From: Hydrogenophilales bacterium
Lineage (GTDB): Bacteria > Pseudomonadota > Gammaproteobacteria > Burkholderiales > Thiobacillaceae
Direction of reading: 5' to 3'
DNA length: 50,649 nucleotides
Assembly: GCA_024636675.1 (NCBI GenBank)
Contig: JAGXGM010000025.1
Location: 1 to 50,649 of the forward strand
Of the stretch, positions 35,664 to 43,568 are shown in pieces. Positions within the stretch are counted from its first letter, which is position 1. Every line of letters starts with the position of its first letter. The notes under the pieces were generated by a model. The model was not told the DNA's origin, searched no databases, and worked only from the letters and a program-made list of their open reading frames with translations. The translations under genes were made by a program, and so were the position numbers.

Positions 35664-36896
35664 TTACGCTCCCTTGCGATTGATCGGCGTCACGTCTGCC
35701 TTGCTGGCGATGGTGTCGCAGTGCTTCTGCCAGTCGTTCATCATCCGGATGCGCTTTTTAAACAGGTCGCCGCGCCGGTAAGCTGCTTCGGTCTTGTTGC
35801 TGACGGCGTGTGCGAGTGCCATCTCGGCCATCTCATGCGGGTAGGCGGTCTGCTCGGCTGCCCAGTCTCTAAACGTTGACCTGAACCCATGAACGGTCAG
35901 GTCGCCGCGCTCCATGCGCTTTAGCAGGGCCAGCATCGCCATATTAGAAAGGGGCTTGTCAGCTTTCAAGCCGGGGAAAACATACTCGCCGCCCAGCGGT
36001 TGCAGCTCCTTCAGAATTTCAATGGCGTGATTACATAGAGGAACGCGGTGTTCCTTCTCAGCCTTCATGCGTTCGGGCGGGATCGTCCAAGTCTTTCCTG
36101 CCAGGTCGATTTCATCCCATCGTGCGCCGATCACCTCGCCGGTGCGGGTGGCGGTCAGGATGGTGTACTCCAGCGCCAGCGCAGCCATGCCCTTCTGCTT
36201 TCTCAGGTCGGCCATGAATCCGCCCATTTCGGCGTAGGGCAGGGCGGGGTGGTGTTCGACCTTTTTGACCTTGCTTCGCTTCGCCAGCAGGTTGTCCAGG
36301 TGGTCGCGCCAGCGGGCCGGGTTCTCTCCGGTGCGGTATCCGCTCACGGTCGCCCATCCGAGAATGGACTCGATGCGGCTGCGAAGCCGGGTTGCTGTTT
36401 CGGTTTTGGTTGCCCATATCGGCTGCAATACCTTCATCACCAGCGCGGTGTCCACGTCAGCCACGGGCAGCTTGCCGATGGTGGGCGATGCGTAGGTGCT
36501 GATTGTGTTCGTCCACTGTTCGGCGTGCTTGGCGTTTTTCCAGCCGGGTTTTTTGGCTTCAATGTAGGCAGTCGCGCACTGGTCGAACGTCATCACCCGC
36601 GCTTGCTCTGCCATTTCCTTCTGGCGCTTTTCGTGTTTGCTGTCGATAGGGTCAACACCGTCCAGTAGCATCTGGCGGGCTTGCTTGGCACGCTTACGGG
36701 CTTCCAGCAGGGTGATGGTGTGGCACGCACCCAGGCCCAGGGAGCGCAGCTTGTTGAACCGCTGATAGCGGAACAGCCAGGACTTCGTGTTCCAGACACT
36801 AACTTGAAGGTACAATCCAAGTCCGTCTGGATACATACCGGGCTTGTCTACTGTTGCGACAAACTCCGGGGTCAGCTTGTTTATTTGTTTTGCCAT
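35664..36896 (-). CDS. int: Tyrosine integrase, P4-type
   Basis: A 410-aa tyrosine recombinase. The N-terminal part (PGMYPDGLGLYLQVS...KSWLFRYQ, LGACHTITLLEARKRAKQAR) is the DUF4102 arm-binding domain of P4-type integrases, and a SAM-like core-binding domain follows. Catalytic residues: the first Arg in LTATRTGEVIGARW, HGFRSTFRDW (HxxR), the second His in LAHAV, and Tyr in TEAAYRR. Such integrases insert elements at tRNA 3' ends, consistent with the duplicated tRNA-Ser end. It has GGAGAG before ATG 36896. Only the longer, DUF4102-containing integrase type has this layout. It reads away from attR. Confidence 0.93.
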   Translation of the reverse strand: MAKQINKLTPEFVATVDKPGMYPDGLGLYLQVSVWNTKSWLFRYQRFNKLRSLGLGACHTITLLEARKRAKQARQMLLDGVDPIDSKHEKRQKEMAEQARVMTFDQCATAYIEAKKPGWKNAKHAEQWTNTISTYASPTIGKLPVADVDTALVMKVLQPIWATKTETATRLRSRIESILGWATVSGYRTGENPARWRDHLDNLLAKRSKVKKVEHHPALPYAEMGGFMADLRKQKGMAALALEYTILTATRTGEVIGARWDEIDLAGKTWTIPPERMKAEKEHRVPLCNHAIEILKELQPLGGEYVFPGLKADKPLSNMAMLALLKRMERGDLTVHGFRSTFRDWAAEQTAYPHEMAEMALAHAVSNKTEAAYRRGDLFKKRIRMMNDWQKHCDTIASKADVTPINRKGA

Positions 36897-36916
36897 ATCG
36901 ACTCTCCGCCATACTC

Positions 36917-36940
36917 ACTAAGTATTGGGCTAAGTATAGT
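36917..36940. repeat. Right-end octamer pair (putative integrase arm sites)
   Basis: CTAAGTAT occurs at 36918-36925 and 36930-36937, 12 bases apart, in the same orientation as the pair at the left end. The DNA lies just upstream of int, where arm sites and an autoregulatory operator often overlap. Confidence 0.45.
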
Positions 36941-36963
36941 TCGATATGAAAGGCGATAGACTG

Positions 36964-37032
36964 TTATGAAAAGCCGTGAACTACAACGTATTGAATTTAT
37001 TGATTAAATAGGCGTTTATGAAAAGCCATGAA
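36964..37032. repeat. 17-bp direct repeat next to attR
   Basis: TTATGAAAAGCCGTGAA (36964-36980) and TTATGAAAAGCCATGAA (37016-37032) differ at one base and are 52 bases apart, close to five helical turns. A third, weaker copy (GATATGAAAGGCGATAG) starts at 36943. These are candidate binding sites for the integrase or for the AlpA-like protein. Confidence 0.5.
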
Positions 37033-37047
37033 TAATGGCAAAACGGA

Positions 37048-37061
37048 CGCCCTCTCCGCCA
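37048..37061 (+). repeat. attR: 14-bp copy of the tRNA-Ser 3' end
   Basis: CGCCCTCTCCGCCA, identical to attL. It is the remnant of the original tRNA end, now separated from the tRNA body by the element. Confidence 0.88.
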
Positions 37062-37087
37062 CACATTATTCGACCACGCAGAACTTC

Positions 37088-37837
37088 ATGCCGAAACATG
37101 CCTATCACGGCAGGTTGTCCGTGGTTGTTCCCGTCAAGAACGAACAGGACAATGTCGAGCCGCTGGTGCGCGAAATCGCCGTGGCACTGTCCGCCAGCAC
37201 CACGTTCGAAATCATTTACGTCGACGACGGCAGCACCGATGCCACCCCCGTACGCTTGCAGGCACTGAAGGCCGAATTCCCGATGTTGCGGGCGATCCGC
37301 CACCGCGTTTCGTGCGGGCAGAGCCGGGCGGTGACGACCGGCGTGAATGCGGCACGTTACGAGTGGATCGCCACCCTCGATGGCGACGGTCAGAATGATC
37401 CGGCCGATATCCCGGCACTGCTGGCTGAACTGGCCAACCCGGCACAGCCCGCCAACCTCGAATTGCTGGCGGGCTGGCGTGCACAGCGCAACGATACCTT
37501 CCTACGCCGTCTATCGTCGAAAATCGCCAATAGCGTGCGCTCGCGCATGCTGCGCGACAACACGCCGGACACCGGCTGCGGCCTCAAGGTGTTTGCTCGC
37601 GAAACCTTCCTGGCTTTACCCAACTTCGATCACATGCACCGCTTCCTGCCGGCACTGGTGATGCGTAACGGTGGCGCGGTGGTGTCGGTTCCGGTCCACC
37701 ACCGCGCACGCGAACGCGGCAGTTCGAAATACGGTGTCCACAATCGCCTTTGGGTGGGGATCGTCGACCTGTTCGGCGTCGCCTGGCTGCAGCGGCGGGG
37801 TCGTCTGCCGGCGATCGAGTCCGACTCCGATCTCTGA
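37088..37837 (+). CDS. Family 2 glycosyltransferase (dolichol-phosphate mannose synthase-like)
   Basis: A 249-aa GT2 enzyme. LSVVVPVKNEQDNVEPLV opens the fold, YVDDGSTDAT is the nucleotide-binding Asp motif, and ATLDGDGQNDPADIP gives the DxD metal site. HRARERGSSKYGVHNRLWVGIVDL is typical of the DPM1/GtrB-like branch that makes polyprenyl-phosphate sugars. It has no C-terminal membrane helices, so it may be peripheral. It precedes genes for a DedA/TVP38-like protein and an ArnT-like transferase, suggesting a lipid-glycan modification set. ATG 37088 is chosen because the longer frame, to 37028, runs through attR into the element. Confidence 0.85.
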   Translation: MPKHAYHGRLSVVVPVKNEQDNVEPLVREIAVALSASTTFEIIYVDDGSTDATPVRLQALKAEFPMLRAIRHRVSCGQSRAVTTGVNAARYEWIATLDGDGQNDPADIPALLAELANPAQPANLELLAGWRAQRNDTFLRRLSSKIANSVRSRMLRDNTPDTGCGLKVFARETFLALPNFDHMHRFLPALVMRNGGAVVSVPVHHRARERGSSKYGVHNRLWVGIVDLFGVAWLQRRGRLPAIESDSDL

Positions 37838-37852
37838 ACGAATGCGGGCTGG

Positions 37853-38572
37853 ATGAAAGCGCGCGTCATCCTCAAGGGTTTGGCGCTGATTTTGAGCCTG
37901 GCGCTGCTAGGGTACCTGTTCAAAACCAGCGATCTCGGCAGCAGCGTCAACGAGGCCTGGATCGATGCGCGGGTGCGCGGCCATGGCGTCGACGGTGCGC
38001 TGTTATTTCTGCTGATGGGCGGGCTGTTCACCGCAATCGGCCTGCCGCGCCAGATCATCGCTTTTCTCGGCGGCTACGCCTTCAGCGTCGGGCTGGGCAC
38101 GGTGCTCGGTGCGCTGGCGGCGCTGCTCGGTTGCATGCTGAGTTTTGTTTATGCGCGATTCTTCGGCAAGGGTCTGCTCCGCGCCCGGCTGGGACAACGC
38201 GCCGCGCGGTTCGATCGCTTCATTCACGATCACCCGTTTTCCATGACGGTGCTGATCCGGCTGCTGCCGGTGGGCAGCAATCTGCTGACCAATCTGGCGG
38301 CAGGCATTTCCAGTATTCGCCCCGCGCATTTTTTCTCCGGCACCTTGCTCGGCTATCTGCCGCAGACATTGGTGTTCGCGCTGGTTGGTAGCGGGACTCA
38401 TATTGCACCGGCGCTTAAAATCGCGCTGGCCATCGCCCTTTTTCTGATCTCCGGTGCGCTCGGCGCTTATCTTTATCACCGTTTTCGACACGGCCAGAGT
38501 CTCGATCCGGAGATCGATGCTGCGCTGGACGAAACCGAGCCCTCAACCTCTGAACCTGATGCGAAACCCTGA
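37853..38572 (+). CDS. TVP38/TMEM64 (DedA-like) membrane protein
   Basis: A 239-aa polytopic membrane protein. About six hydrophobic segments are visible. The VTT/SNARE-associated signature reads GLFTAIGLPRQIIAFLGGYAFSVGLGTVLGALAALLGCMLSFVYARFFGK, and the second half has IRLLPVGSNLLTNLAAGISSIRPAHFFSGTLLGYLPQTLVFALVGSG. Members of this superfamily scramble or transport lipids, including undecaprenyl phosphate for some DedA proteins. The hydrophilic C-terminal tail is acidic. It overlaps the next gene by 14 bases and follows the GT2 gene by 15, consistent with one operon. Confidence 0.85.
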   Translation: MKARVILKGLALILSLALLGYLFKTSDLGSSVNEAWIDARVRGHGVDGALLFLLMGGLFTAIGLPRQIIAFLGGYAFSVGLGTVLGALAALLGCMLSFVYARFFGKGLLRARLGQRAARFDRFIHDHPFSMTVLIRLLPVGSNLLTNLAAGISSIRPAHFFSGTLLGYLPQTLVFALVGSGTHIAPALKIALAIALFLISGALGAYLYHRFRHGQSLDPEIDAALDETEPSTSEPDAKP

Positions 38573-40148
38573 TTCCTCCAAGTGCGGCCTGCTGCTGAGC
38601 CTGCTGCTGCTGGCGACGCTGACAGCTGTGACGCTATTGACGAGGCCGCTGGCGCCGATCGACGAAACGCGCTATGTCAGCGCTGCCTGGGAGATGTGGC
38701 TGCGCGGCGATTTCCTGGTGCCGTTCAAGAACGGCGAGCCCTACAGCCACAAGCCGCCTTTCATGTTCTGGATGTTCCATGCGGGCTGGGCGCTGTTCGG
38801 TGTCAACGACTGGTGGCCGCGCCTGGTGCTGCCGCTGTTTTCTGCCGGCGCGCTGCTGCTGACCTATATGCTCGCCCGTCGTCTGTGGCCGCAACAGGCC
38901 GGTCTTGGCGGACAGGCTGCGCTGGTGCTGGTGAGCGCGCAGCTGTGGGCGTTTTTCTCAACCTCGGTCATGTTCGACGTGATGCTCGCATTCTGGGTGC
39001 TGGTCGGCATGCACGGCGTGCTCGCCGCCGCTGCGGGCAAGCGGCACGGCTTTGTCCTGCTGGGAATCGCGATTGGGCTCGGCGTGCTGACCAAGGGGCC
39101 GGTCATTCTGCTGAATTTGCTGCCGATCACCGTGCTGGCGCCCTGGTGGAATCCGGGTCTGCGTTGGGGGCGCTGGTTCGGCGGCGTGTTGCTGGCGGTG
39201 CTGCTGGGTGCGGCCATCGCCCTGGCGTGGGCGATCCCGGCCGGCATGGCGGGCGGCGAAGCGTATCGCAATGCGATTTTCTGGGGCCAGACCGCTGATC
39301 GCATGGTCGAGTCTTTCGCCCATCGACGGCCGTTCTGGTGGTATCTGCCGCTGTTGCCGCTGCTGCTGTTTCCCTGGTTTGTCTGGCCTGGGTTATGGAA
39401 AGCGCTGGCGCATCACCGCCGGCTCGGCCTGGATCGCGGCACGCGCTTTTGCCTGGCCTGGATGCTGCCGGTGTTTATCGCGTTTTCCTTCATCAGCGGC
39501 AAGCAGCCGCATTATCCGGTCCCTTTGTTTCCGGCGTTTGCTCTGCTGACGGCACGCGTGTTGGCAGACCGCTCAAGTTCCCGCGTGGGCTTGCCGGCGC
39601 TGCTGGTCATGGCGTTGGGGGGGGCTTTGATTCTGGCGGCCAGCGGGCAGATTGCCGCACTGCGCGATCAGGTCGCGGCGTTGCCGCCCGCCTGGCCGGG
39701 CGTGCTGCTGGTTCTGCTGGCCCTGGCAGCGTGGGTGGCCGGACGGCGGGACGTTTCACCGGCGCTGAATCTGGCACTGCTGGGGGTGGCCATGGTTGCA
39801 TTGGTGCAGTTGACCGTCACACGCTCGATCGGCCCCTTCTACGACATCAAGCCGATGGCACAGGCGATCAAACAGGTGCAGGACGAAGGCTTGCCGGTGG
39901 CGAATGCTGCGAGATACCACGCGCAATACCAGTTCCTGGGCCGTCTCGAAGTTCCGCTGGTCGAACTTCAGGGTGTCGGGCTGACACGTTGGCTGGCCGC
40001 GCATCCTGAAGCCTATGTGGTGATTTATCTGAAAGACGGGCAGAACCTGGATGCGATTCCCGCCCGGCACAAGCAGGCGTATCGCGGCGGGGCGGTCGTA
40101 TTGGTGAACGCGCAGGTAGCGGCCAGACTGCTACCCGACGTTGAATAG
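38559..40148 (+). CDS. ArnT-like lipid-linked glycosyltransferase (GT-C family)
   Basis: A 529-aa membrane protein of the ArnT/PMT superfamily. LAPIDETRYVSAAWEMWLRGDFLVPFKNGEPYSHKPPFMFWMFHAGWALFG contains the periplasmic DE-R-Y catalytic region and the HKPP motif. About a dozen membrane helices follow, then a short periplasmic C-terminal domain (from about residue 435). Members move aminoarabinose or other sugars from undecaprenyl phosphate to lipid A or glycans. The preceding GT2 gene could supply the lipid-linked donor. ATG 38559 overlaps the TVP38 gene; the in-frame start at 38454 would shadow it. The acceptor is unknown. Confidence 0.82.
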   Translation: MRNPDSSKCGLLLSLLLLATLTAVTLLTRPLAPIDETRYVSAAWEMWLRGDFLVPFKNGEPYSHKPPFMFWMFHAGWALFGVNDWWPRLVLPLFSAGALLLTYMLARRLWPQQAGLGGQAALVLVSAQLWAFFSTSVMFDVMLAFWVLVGMHGVLAAAAGKRHGFVLLGIAIGLGVLTKGPVILLNLLPITVLAPWWNPGLRWGRWFGGVLLAVLLGAAIALAWAIPAGMAGGEAYRNAIFWGQTADRMVESFAHRRPFWWYLPLLPLLLFPWFVWPGLWKALAHHRRLGLDRGTRFCLAWMLPVFIAFSFISGKQPHYPVPLFPAFALLTARVLADRSSSRVGLPALLVMALGGALILAASGQIAALRDQVAALPPAWPGVLLVLLALAAWVAGRRDVSPALNLALLGVAMVALVQLTVTRSIGPFYDIKPMAQAIKQVQDEGLPVANAARYHAQYQFLGRLEVPLVELQGVGLTRWLAAHPEAYVVIYLKDGQNLDAIPARHKQAYRGGAVVLVNAQVAARLLPDVE

Positions 40149-40154
40149 AAGCGC

Positions 40155-40406
40155 TTAAGCTTCGGCGGTGGCGGCGTCGCGCGGCGGCAGCACCACCTCG
40201 CGCGAGGGCGAAATCGTCGAGATGGCGTGCTTGAAGATCATCTGCGCAGCCTGATCCTGGCCTTTGAGCAGCACCACGAACTGGTCGAACGATTCGATCC
40301 GCCCCATCAGCTTGATGCCGTTGACAAGAAACACCGACACCGGAATGCGCTCCTTGCGCAGGGTGTTGAGGAAGACGTCTTGCAGTTGATTATGTTCTTT
40401 GGCCAT
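40155..40406 (-). CDS. hfq: Hfq-like RNA chaperone with a two-residue insertion
   Basis: An 83-aa Sm-like protein. The Sm1 motif [37 protein letters not shown] matches Hfq, and the Sm2 motif ends [12 protein letters not shown]. Compared with ordinary Hfq (LLKNTVSQMVYKHAIS) the stretch [18 protein letters not shown] carries two extra residues in the loop before strand 4, and Pro of QDPF is Val (QDVF). Hfq pairs small RNAs with mRNAs. The usual hfq neighbours hflX and der are absent, so this may be a second, specialised paralogue. ATG 40406 has AGGGAG upstream. It is convergent with the ArnT-like gene and follows ppiC. Confidence 0.85.
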   Translation of the reverse strand: MAKEHNQLQDVFLNTLRKERIPVSVFLVNGIKLMGRIESFDQFVVLLKGQDQAAQMIFKHAISTISPSREVVLPPRDAATAEA

Positions 40407-40465
40407 GTTTGGCTCCCTGTCAGGTGAAGTCGGGGGCAATGCCCCGCTTAATCATTATTAGCTGA

Positions 40466-41326
40466 TTATTCGATTTTTGCACCGGCGCGCGCTGCCGTGA
40501 TGGCATCGCGGATGCGCAACTGCTGCAATTGCTTGACGATTTCGCCGCGCACCGCATCCAGCGGCGGCATCTGCGGCTGGCGCGTATCGTCGAGGCGAAT
40601 GACGTGGTAGCCGAACTGCGTCTTCACCGGCGTTTTCGTGGTTTCACCTTTTTTCAGGCTGGCCAGGGCGTCGGAGAACTCCGGCACGAACGCGCGGCGG
40701 TCGGACCAGTCGAGCGCGCCGCCGTTCTTGGCGGAGCCGGGGTCTTTCGATTGTTTCCTGGCGAGATCTTCGAACTTGGCCTTCTTGCCGAGGTCGGCAA
40801 TGATCTTTTTCGCTTCGGCTTCAGTTTGCACCAGGATGTGGCGTGCGCGGTACTCCGGTTCAATCGGTCCCGCTTTGGCCTTGTTATAGGTGGCCTGGAT
40901 TTCTGCGTCGGTGATTGGATGGGCTTTGACGTAGTCTTCCAGGTAGGCCTTGGCCAGCTGATCCTTGCGGCGGATATCCAAAGCGGCAGCCAGTTGCGGG
41001 TCCTTGTCGAGTCCCTTGTCCTGGGCGGCGCGCGACAGCAGTTCCAGATTGATCAGCGAGTCGCGCACACGCGCGTCGAGTTGCGGGGAATCGGGCTGCC
41101 CCTGGGCCATTTCACGTTTGACCAGTTCGCCGTACAAGGCGGGAATTTCCTTGCCGTTGACCACGGCCAGCGGCTTGCTGGCGTCAACTACAGCCGCAGC
41201 AGCAGGGGTCTGCGCTTGCGCCAGCGGGGCGAGAGCAAGCAGGATCAGAGTGGGGATAAGCAGCGACTTGCCCGCTTGCGGGCTTAGTCGAATGCTTAAT
41301 TGTTCGTTCAGAAGGGCGAGTCGCAT
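40466..41326 (-). CDS. Periplasmic parvulin-type peptidyl-prolyl isomerase (PpiC/PrsA-like)
   Basis: A 286-aa protein. A hydrophobic signal segment (SLLIPTLILLALAPLAQAQ, about residues 21-39) has a likely cut after AQA. An N-terminal SurA/PrsA-like helical region precedes the parvulin domain with YRARHILVQTEAEAKKIIADL, DLARKQSKDPGSAKNGGALDW and TQFGYHVIRLDD. Parvulins turn X-Pro bonds and help outer-membrane proteins fold. The N-terminal extension before the signal core is unusually long (20 residues); a nearer start was not found. It lies 11 bases after bolA, in a yciB-yciI-bolA-ppiC operon. Confidence 0.88.
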   Translation of the reverse strand: MRLALLNEQLSIRLSPQAGKSLLIPTLILLALAPLAQAQTPAAAAVVDASKPLAVVNGKEIPALYGELVKREMAQGQPDSPQLDARVRDSLINLELLSRAAQDKGLDKDPQLAAALDIRRKDQLAKAYLEDYVKAHPITDAEIQATYNKAKAGPIEPEYRARHILVQTEAEAKKIIADLGKKAKFEDLARKQSKDPGSAKNGGALDWSDRRAFVPEFSDALASLKKGETTKTPVKTQFGYHVIRLDDTRQPQMPPLDAVRGEIVKQLQQLRIRDAITAARAGAKIE

Positions 41327-41337
41327 GGAGATTCCTT

Positions 41338-41601
41338 TTAAAGTTCTTCCGGGGTGAGGGCGGTGATCGACAGCGCATGGATTTCGCGCTGCATCAACTC
41401 GCCCATGGCTTCATATACCAGCCGGTGACGGGCGAGGGTGGAGAGGTTACGGAACCTGGGTGAGACGATTGTGAGGCGGAAATGTCCGCCGCCCGATGCA
41501 GCACCGGCATGGCCCTTGTGCTGGGCACTTTCATCTTCCAGGGTATAGGTTTCGGGTTCCAGCGCGGTGAGGCGCTGGTGGATCAGATCGGTCGTGCTCA
41601 T
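41338..41601 (-). CDS. BolA-family protein
   Basis: An 87-aa BolA/IbaG-like protein. The helix-turn-helix-like core contains [48 protein letters not shown], with the family FxGxxxLxRHRxVYxxL pattern and the conserved His. BolA proteins bind DNA and also [2Fe-2S] clusters with monothiol glutaredoxins. The variable loop is Gly/Ala-rich ([11 protein letters not shown]). ATG 41601 overlaps the stop of yciI by four bases. It is close in size to BolA, so the BolA/IbaG distinction is not certain. Confidence 0.88.
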   Translation of the reverse strand: MSTTDLIHQRLTALEPETYTLEDESAQHKGHAGAASGGGHFRLTIVSPRFRNLSTLARHRLVYEAMGELMQREIHALSITALTPEEL

Positions 41602-41900
41602 TGAGGAAACACTTTCTTGAATGGTTTGACGCTCACGCCGGCATAAATGCCCGCTGCCATATAGGGATCTGCGTCGGCCCACGCTTGCGCGTCGGCCAGG
41701 GTGGCGAATTCGGCGACGATCAGGCTGCCGGAAAAGCCTGCGCTGCCCGGGTCGTTTCTGTCAATGTTGGGGAATGGGCCCGCCAGGAGCAGCCGTCCCG
41801 CCTGTTGCAGTGCGTGCAGGCGATCGAGGTGCGCGGGGCGGGCGGCAAGCCGCAGATTCAGGCTGTCGGGTATATCCTGTCCGACAATGGCATAAAGCAT
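41598..41900 (-). CDS. yciI: YciI-family protein (YCII domain)
   Basis: A 100-aa protein. [43 protein letters not shown] is the family start, with conserved Arg, His and an AGPF turn, and [21 protein letters not shown] is the conserved end. The fold is a ferredoxin-like dimer; the Asp and His suggest a hydrolase or lyase, but no activity is firmly known. It overlaps yciB by one base and bolA by four. Confidence 0.88.
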   Translation of the reverse strand: MLYAIVGQDIPDSLNLRLAARPAHLDRLHALQQAGRLLLAGPFPNIDRNDPGSAGFSGSLIVAEFATLADAQAWADADPYMAAGIYAGVSVKPFKKVFPQ

Positions 41901-42562
41901 TATTGTTTTTCTTCCTTGTCCAGTTTGGCTTGGTCCAGTTTGGCTTGGTCCAGATCGGCTTTATCCAGGTATTTGGTCAGCATCATGCTCTGACCGATCA
42001 CGAACACCAGCATCAGCCCCAGGCTGCCGAACAGCTTGAAATTGACCCAGGCATCAGTCGAGAAGTTGAAGGCGACAATCAGATTTGCAAGCCCCATGAC
42101 GGCAAAAAATCCGCCCCAACTCGCATTCAGTCGACTCCAGGCGGGGGCAGGAAGTTCCATTTGCGTGCGCATCAGGCTTTTGATGACGTTGTGGCCCAAG
42201 GCTGCGGCACCAAAAATGATGGCCGCGAAAATCCAGTAGAGCACGGTCGGCTTCCACTTGATGAAGCTCTCGTCGTGCAGCCACAGGGTGGCGCCGCCGA
42301 ACACCACGATGATGCCCAGCGTGACCCAAAGCATGGTCTCGATCTTGTGGCCGCGCAGCTTGACCCAGCCGATCTGCCCGAAGCTGGCGACAATGGCGAC
42401 CAGGGTGGCGAGGTAGATGCCGGGTTTTTCGCCCGCGCCCGCGGGCTGCGGCAGGCCCACGCCGGCCATGAAGGCACGCGTGGCTTCGGCGTTGGCATCG
42501 CCGATTTTGTAGGCGACAAAAAAGACAATGACGGGAAACAGGTCGAACAGCAGTTTTTTCAT
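41900..42562 (-). CDS. yciB: Inner-membrane septation protein YciB (IspZ)
   Basis: A 220-aa membrane protein. [23 protein letters not shown] is the family start, and about five to six membrane helices follow. [40 protein letters not shown] and [35 protein letters not shown] are diagnostic YciB motifs. It is linked to cell division and envelope integrity. The C-terminus carries an unusual repeat ([17 protein letters not shown]) from three 15-bp DNA repeats. ATG 42562 is chosen; the frame further upstream is not conserved. Confidence 0.92.
   Translation of the reverse strand: MKKLLFDLFPVIVFFVAYKIGDANAEATRAFMAGVGLPQPAGAGEKPGIYLATLVAIVASFGQIGWVKLRGHKIETMLWVTLGIIVVFGGATLWLHDESFIKWKPTVLYWIFAAIIFGAAALGHNVIKSLMRTQMELPAPAWSRLNASWGGFFAVMGLANLIVAFNFSTDAWVNFKLFGSLGLMLVFVIGQSMMLTKYLDKADLDQAKLDQAKLDKEEKQ
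41915..41959. repeat. Three tandem 15-bp repeats in the 3' end of yciB
   Basis: Three consecutive copies at 41915-41929, 41930-41944 and 41945-41959, with unit TTGGTCCAGTTTGGC and a few changes. They encode the LDQAK repeat of the YciB C-terminus. Such repeats change copy number easily by slippage, in steps of five residues. Confidence 0.8.
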
Positions 42563-42681
42563 GGTGCTATTTTCATTCGGATGGCACTTCGGCCCCCTGA
42601 AATTCAGGGGGCTGCTTATTTTGCTATGATTCCCCCTCCTGACCAAGCGCTTTTGCCCTGGTTGCCCGCTCCCGATCATCG

Positions 42682-43545
42682 ATGCTCAATATCGATCTGC
42701 ATTGCCATTCCAACGTGTCAGACGGTGTGTTGTCGCCCGCCGACGTGGTTGCGCGCGCCGCGGCCAACGGCGTGCATGCGCTCGCCCTGACTGACCACGA
42801 CGACGTGGCGGGGATCGCCGCCGCGCGGACGGCTGCGGACGCGTCGGGGCTGACGCTGATCCCCGGCGTCGAAATCTCGGTGAGTTGGGGCGGACAGACG
42901 GTCCATATCGTCGGCCTGCGCATCGACCCGCTGAACCCTGAACTGGCTGCCGGCCTCGCCGACATTCGACTCGGCCGCATCGCGCGCGCGCGTCGCATGG
43001 GCGACGATTTGGCGCGCGCCGGTATTACCGGCGCGTATGAAGGCGCATTCGACTATGCCGTCAACAAGGAGATGGTGGGGCGCACCCATTTCGCGCGCTG
43101 GCTGGTGGCGCAGGGCCACACAGCCGACATGCGCAGCACGTTCAGGCGCTACCTCACACGCGGCAACCCGGGCTACGTCGAGCACGAATGGACCACGCTG
43201 GAAAACGCCGTCGGCTGGATCCGCGCCAGCGGCGGCACGGCGGTGATCGCGCATCCCGGACGCTATGCCTTCAACGCACGCCAGTTGCACCTGCTGCTGG
43301 ACGCCTTCCGTGCGCTGGGCGGCGAGGGCATCGAAGTCATCACTGGCAGCCACCATCCGTCGGAATACGGCAAGTTCGCCGACCTGGCGCGTGCCTTCGA
43401 TCTCAAGGCTTCGCGCGGCGCCGATTTTCACGCGCCGGGGGAGGGTGTCGATATTGGCTGCCTGCCCGCACTGCCGCACTATTGCCGGCCGGTGTGGCAG
43501 GGCTGGCCGGAACTGGCAGCCCATCTTTCTCCTTCCTTATCCTGA
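42682..43545 (+). CDS. rnm: PHP-domain 5'-3' exoribonuclease, RNase AM (YciV)
   Basis: A 287-aa PHP phosphoesterase. The N-terminal metal motifs are [11 protein letters not shown] and LTDHDDVAG, then [10 protein letters not shown]; later, [13 protein letters not shown] and GSHHPSE, and a final DFHAPGEG. This is the YciV/RNase AM group, which trims the 5' ends of 23S, 16S and 5S rRNA precursors; older annotations call it TrpH. It is divergent from yciB and leads the plus-strand group with yciO, an M50 protease and trpS, a conserved neighbourhood. Confidence 0.88.
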   Translation: MLNIDLHCHSNVSDGVLSPADVVARAAANGVHALALTDHDDVAGIAAARTAADASGLTLIPGVEISVSWGGQTVHIVGLRIDPLNPELAAGLADIRLGRIARARRMGDDLARAGITGAYEGAFDYAVNKEMVGRTHFARWLVAQGHTADMRSTFRRYLTRGNPGYVEHEWTTLENAVGWIRASGGTAVIAHPGRYAFNARQLHLLLDAFRALGGEGIEVITGSHHPSEYGKFADLARAFDLKASRGADFHAPGEGVDIGCLPALPHYCRPVWQGWPELAAHLSPSLS

Positions 43546-43568
43546 GCCTTTACAGGCATTCATTATTT

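Larger units (their letters stand above)
28511..37061. mobile_element. Integrated satellite-like element in tRNA-Ser, about 8.5 kb
   Basis: The element lies between a 14-bp direct repeat of the tRNA-Ser 3' end (28511-28524 and 37048-37061). All recognisable genes run on the minus strand from the integrase near the right end: integrase, unknown 231-aa protein, AlpA-like regulator, primase-like protein, DUF3631 ATPase, four small or capsid genes, a structured intergenic region, small proteins, a glycosyltransferase, two short ORFs and a terminator next to the tRNA. Replication-like genes, an AlpA regulator and one capsid gene without terminase, portal, protease or tail genes suggest a phage satellite rather than a complete prophage. 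Gene content is seen; satellite behaviour is inferred. Confidence 0.85.

Noticed and set aside
28525-37047. Complete prophage
   Set aside because: No terminase, portal, protease, tail, lysis or repressor genes were found; only one capsid gene and replication genes are present.
38454-38558. Longer N-terminus for the ArnT-like protein
   Set aside because: The extra codons only shadow the end of the TVP38 gene; ATG 38559 leads directly into the first membrane helix.
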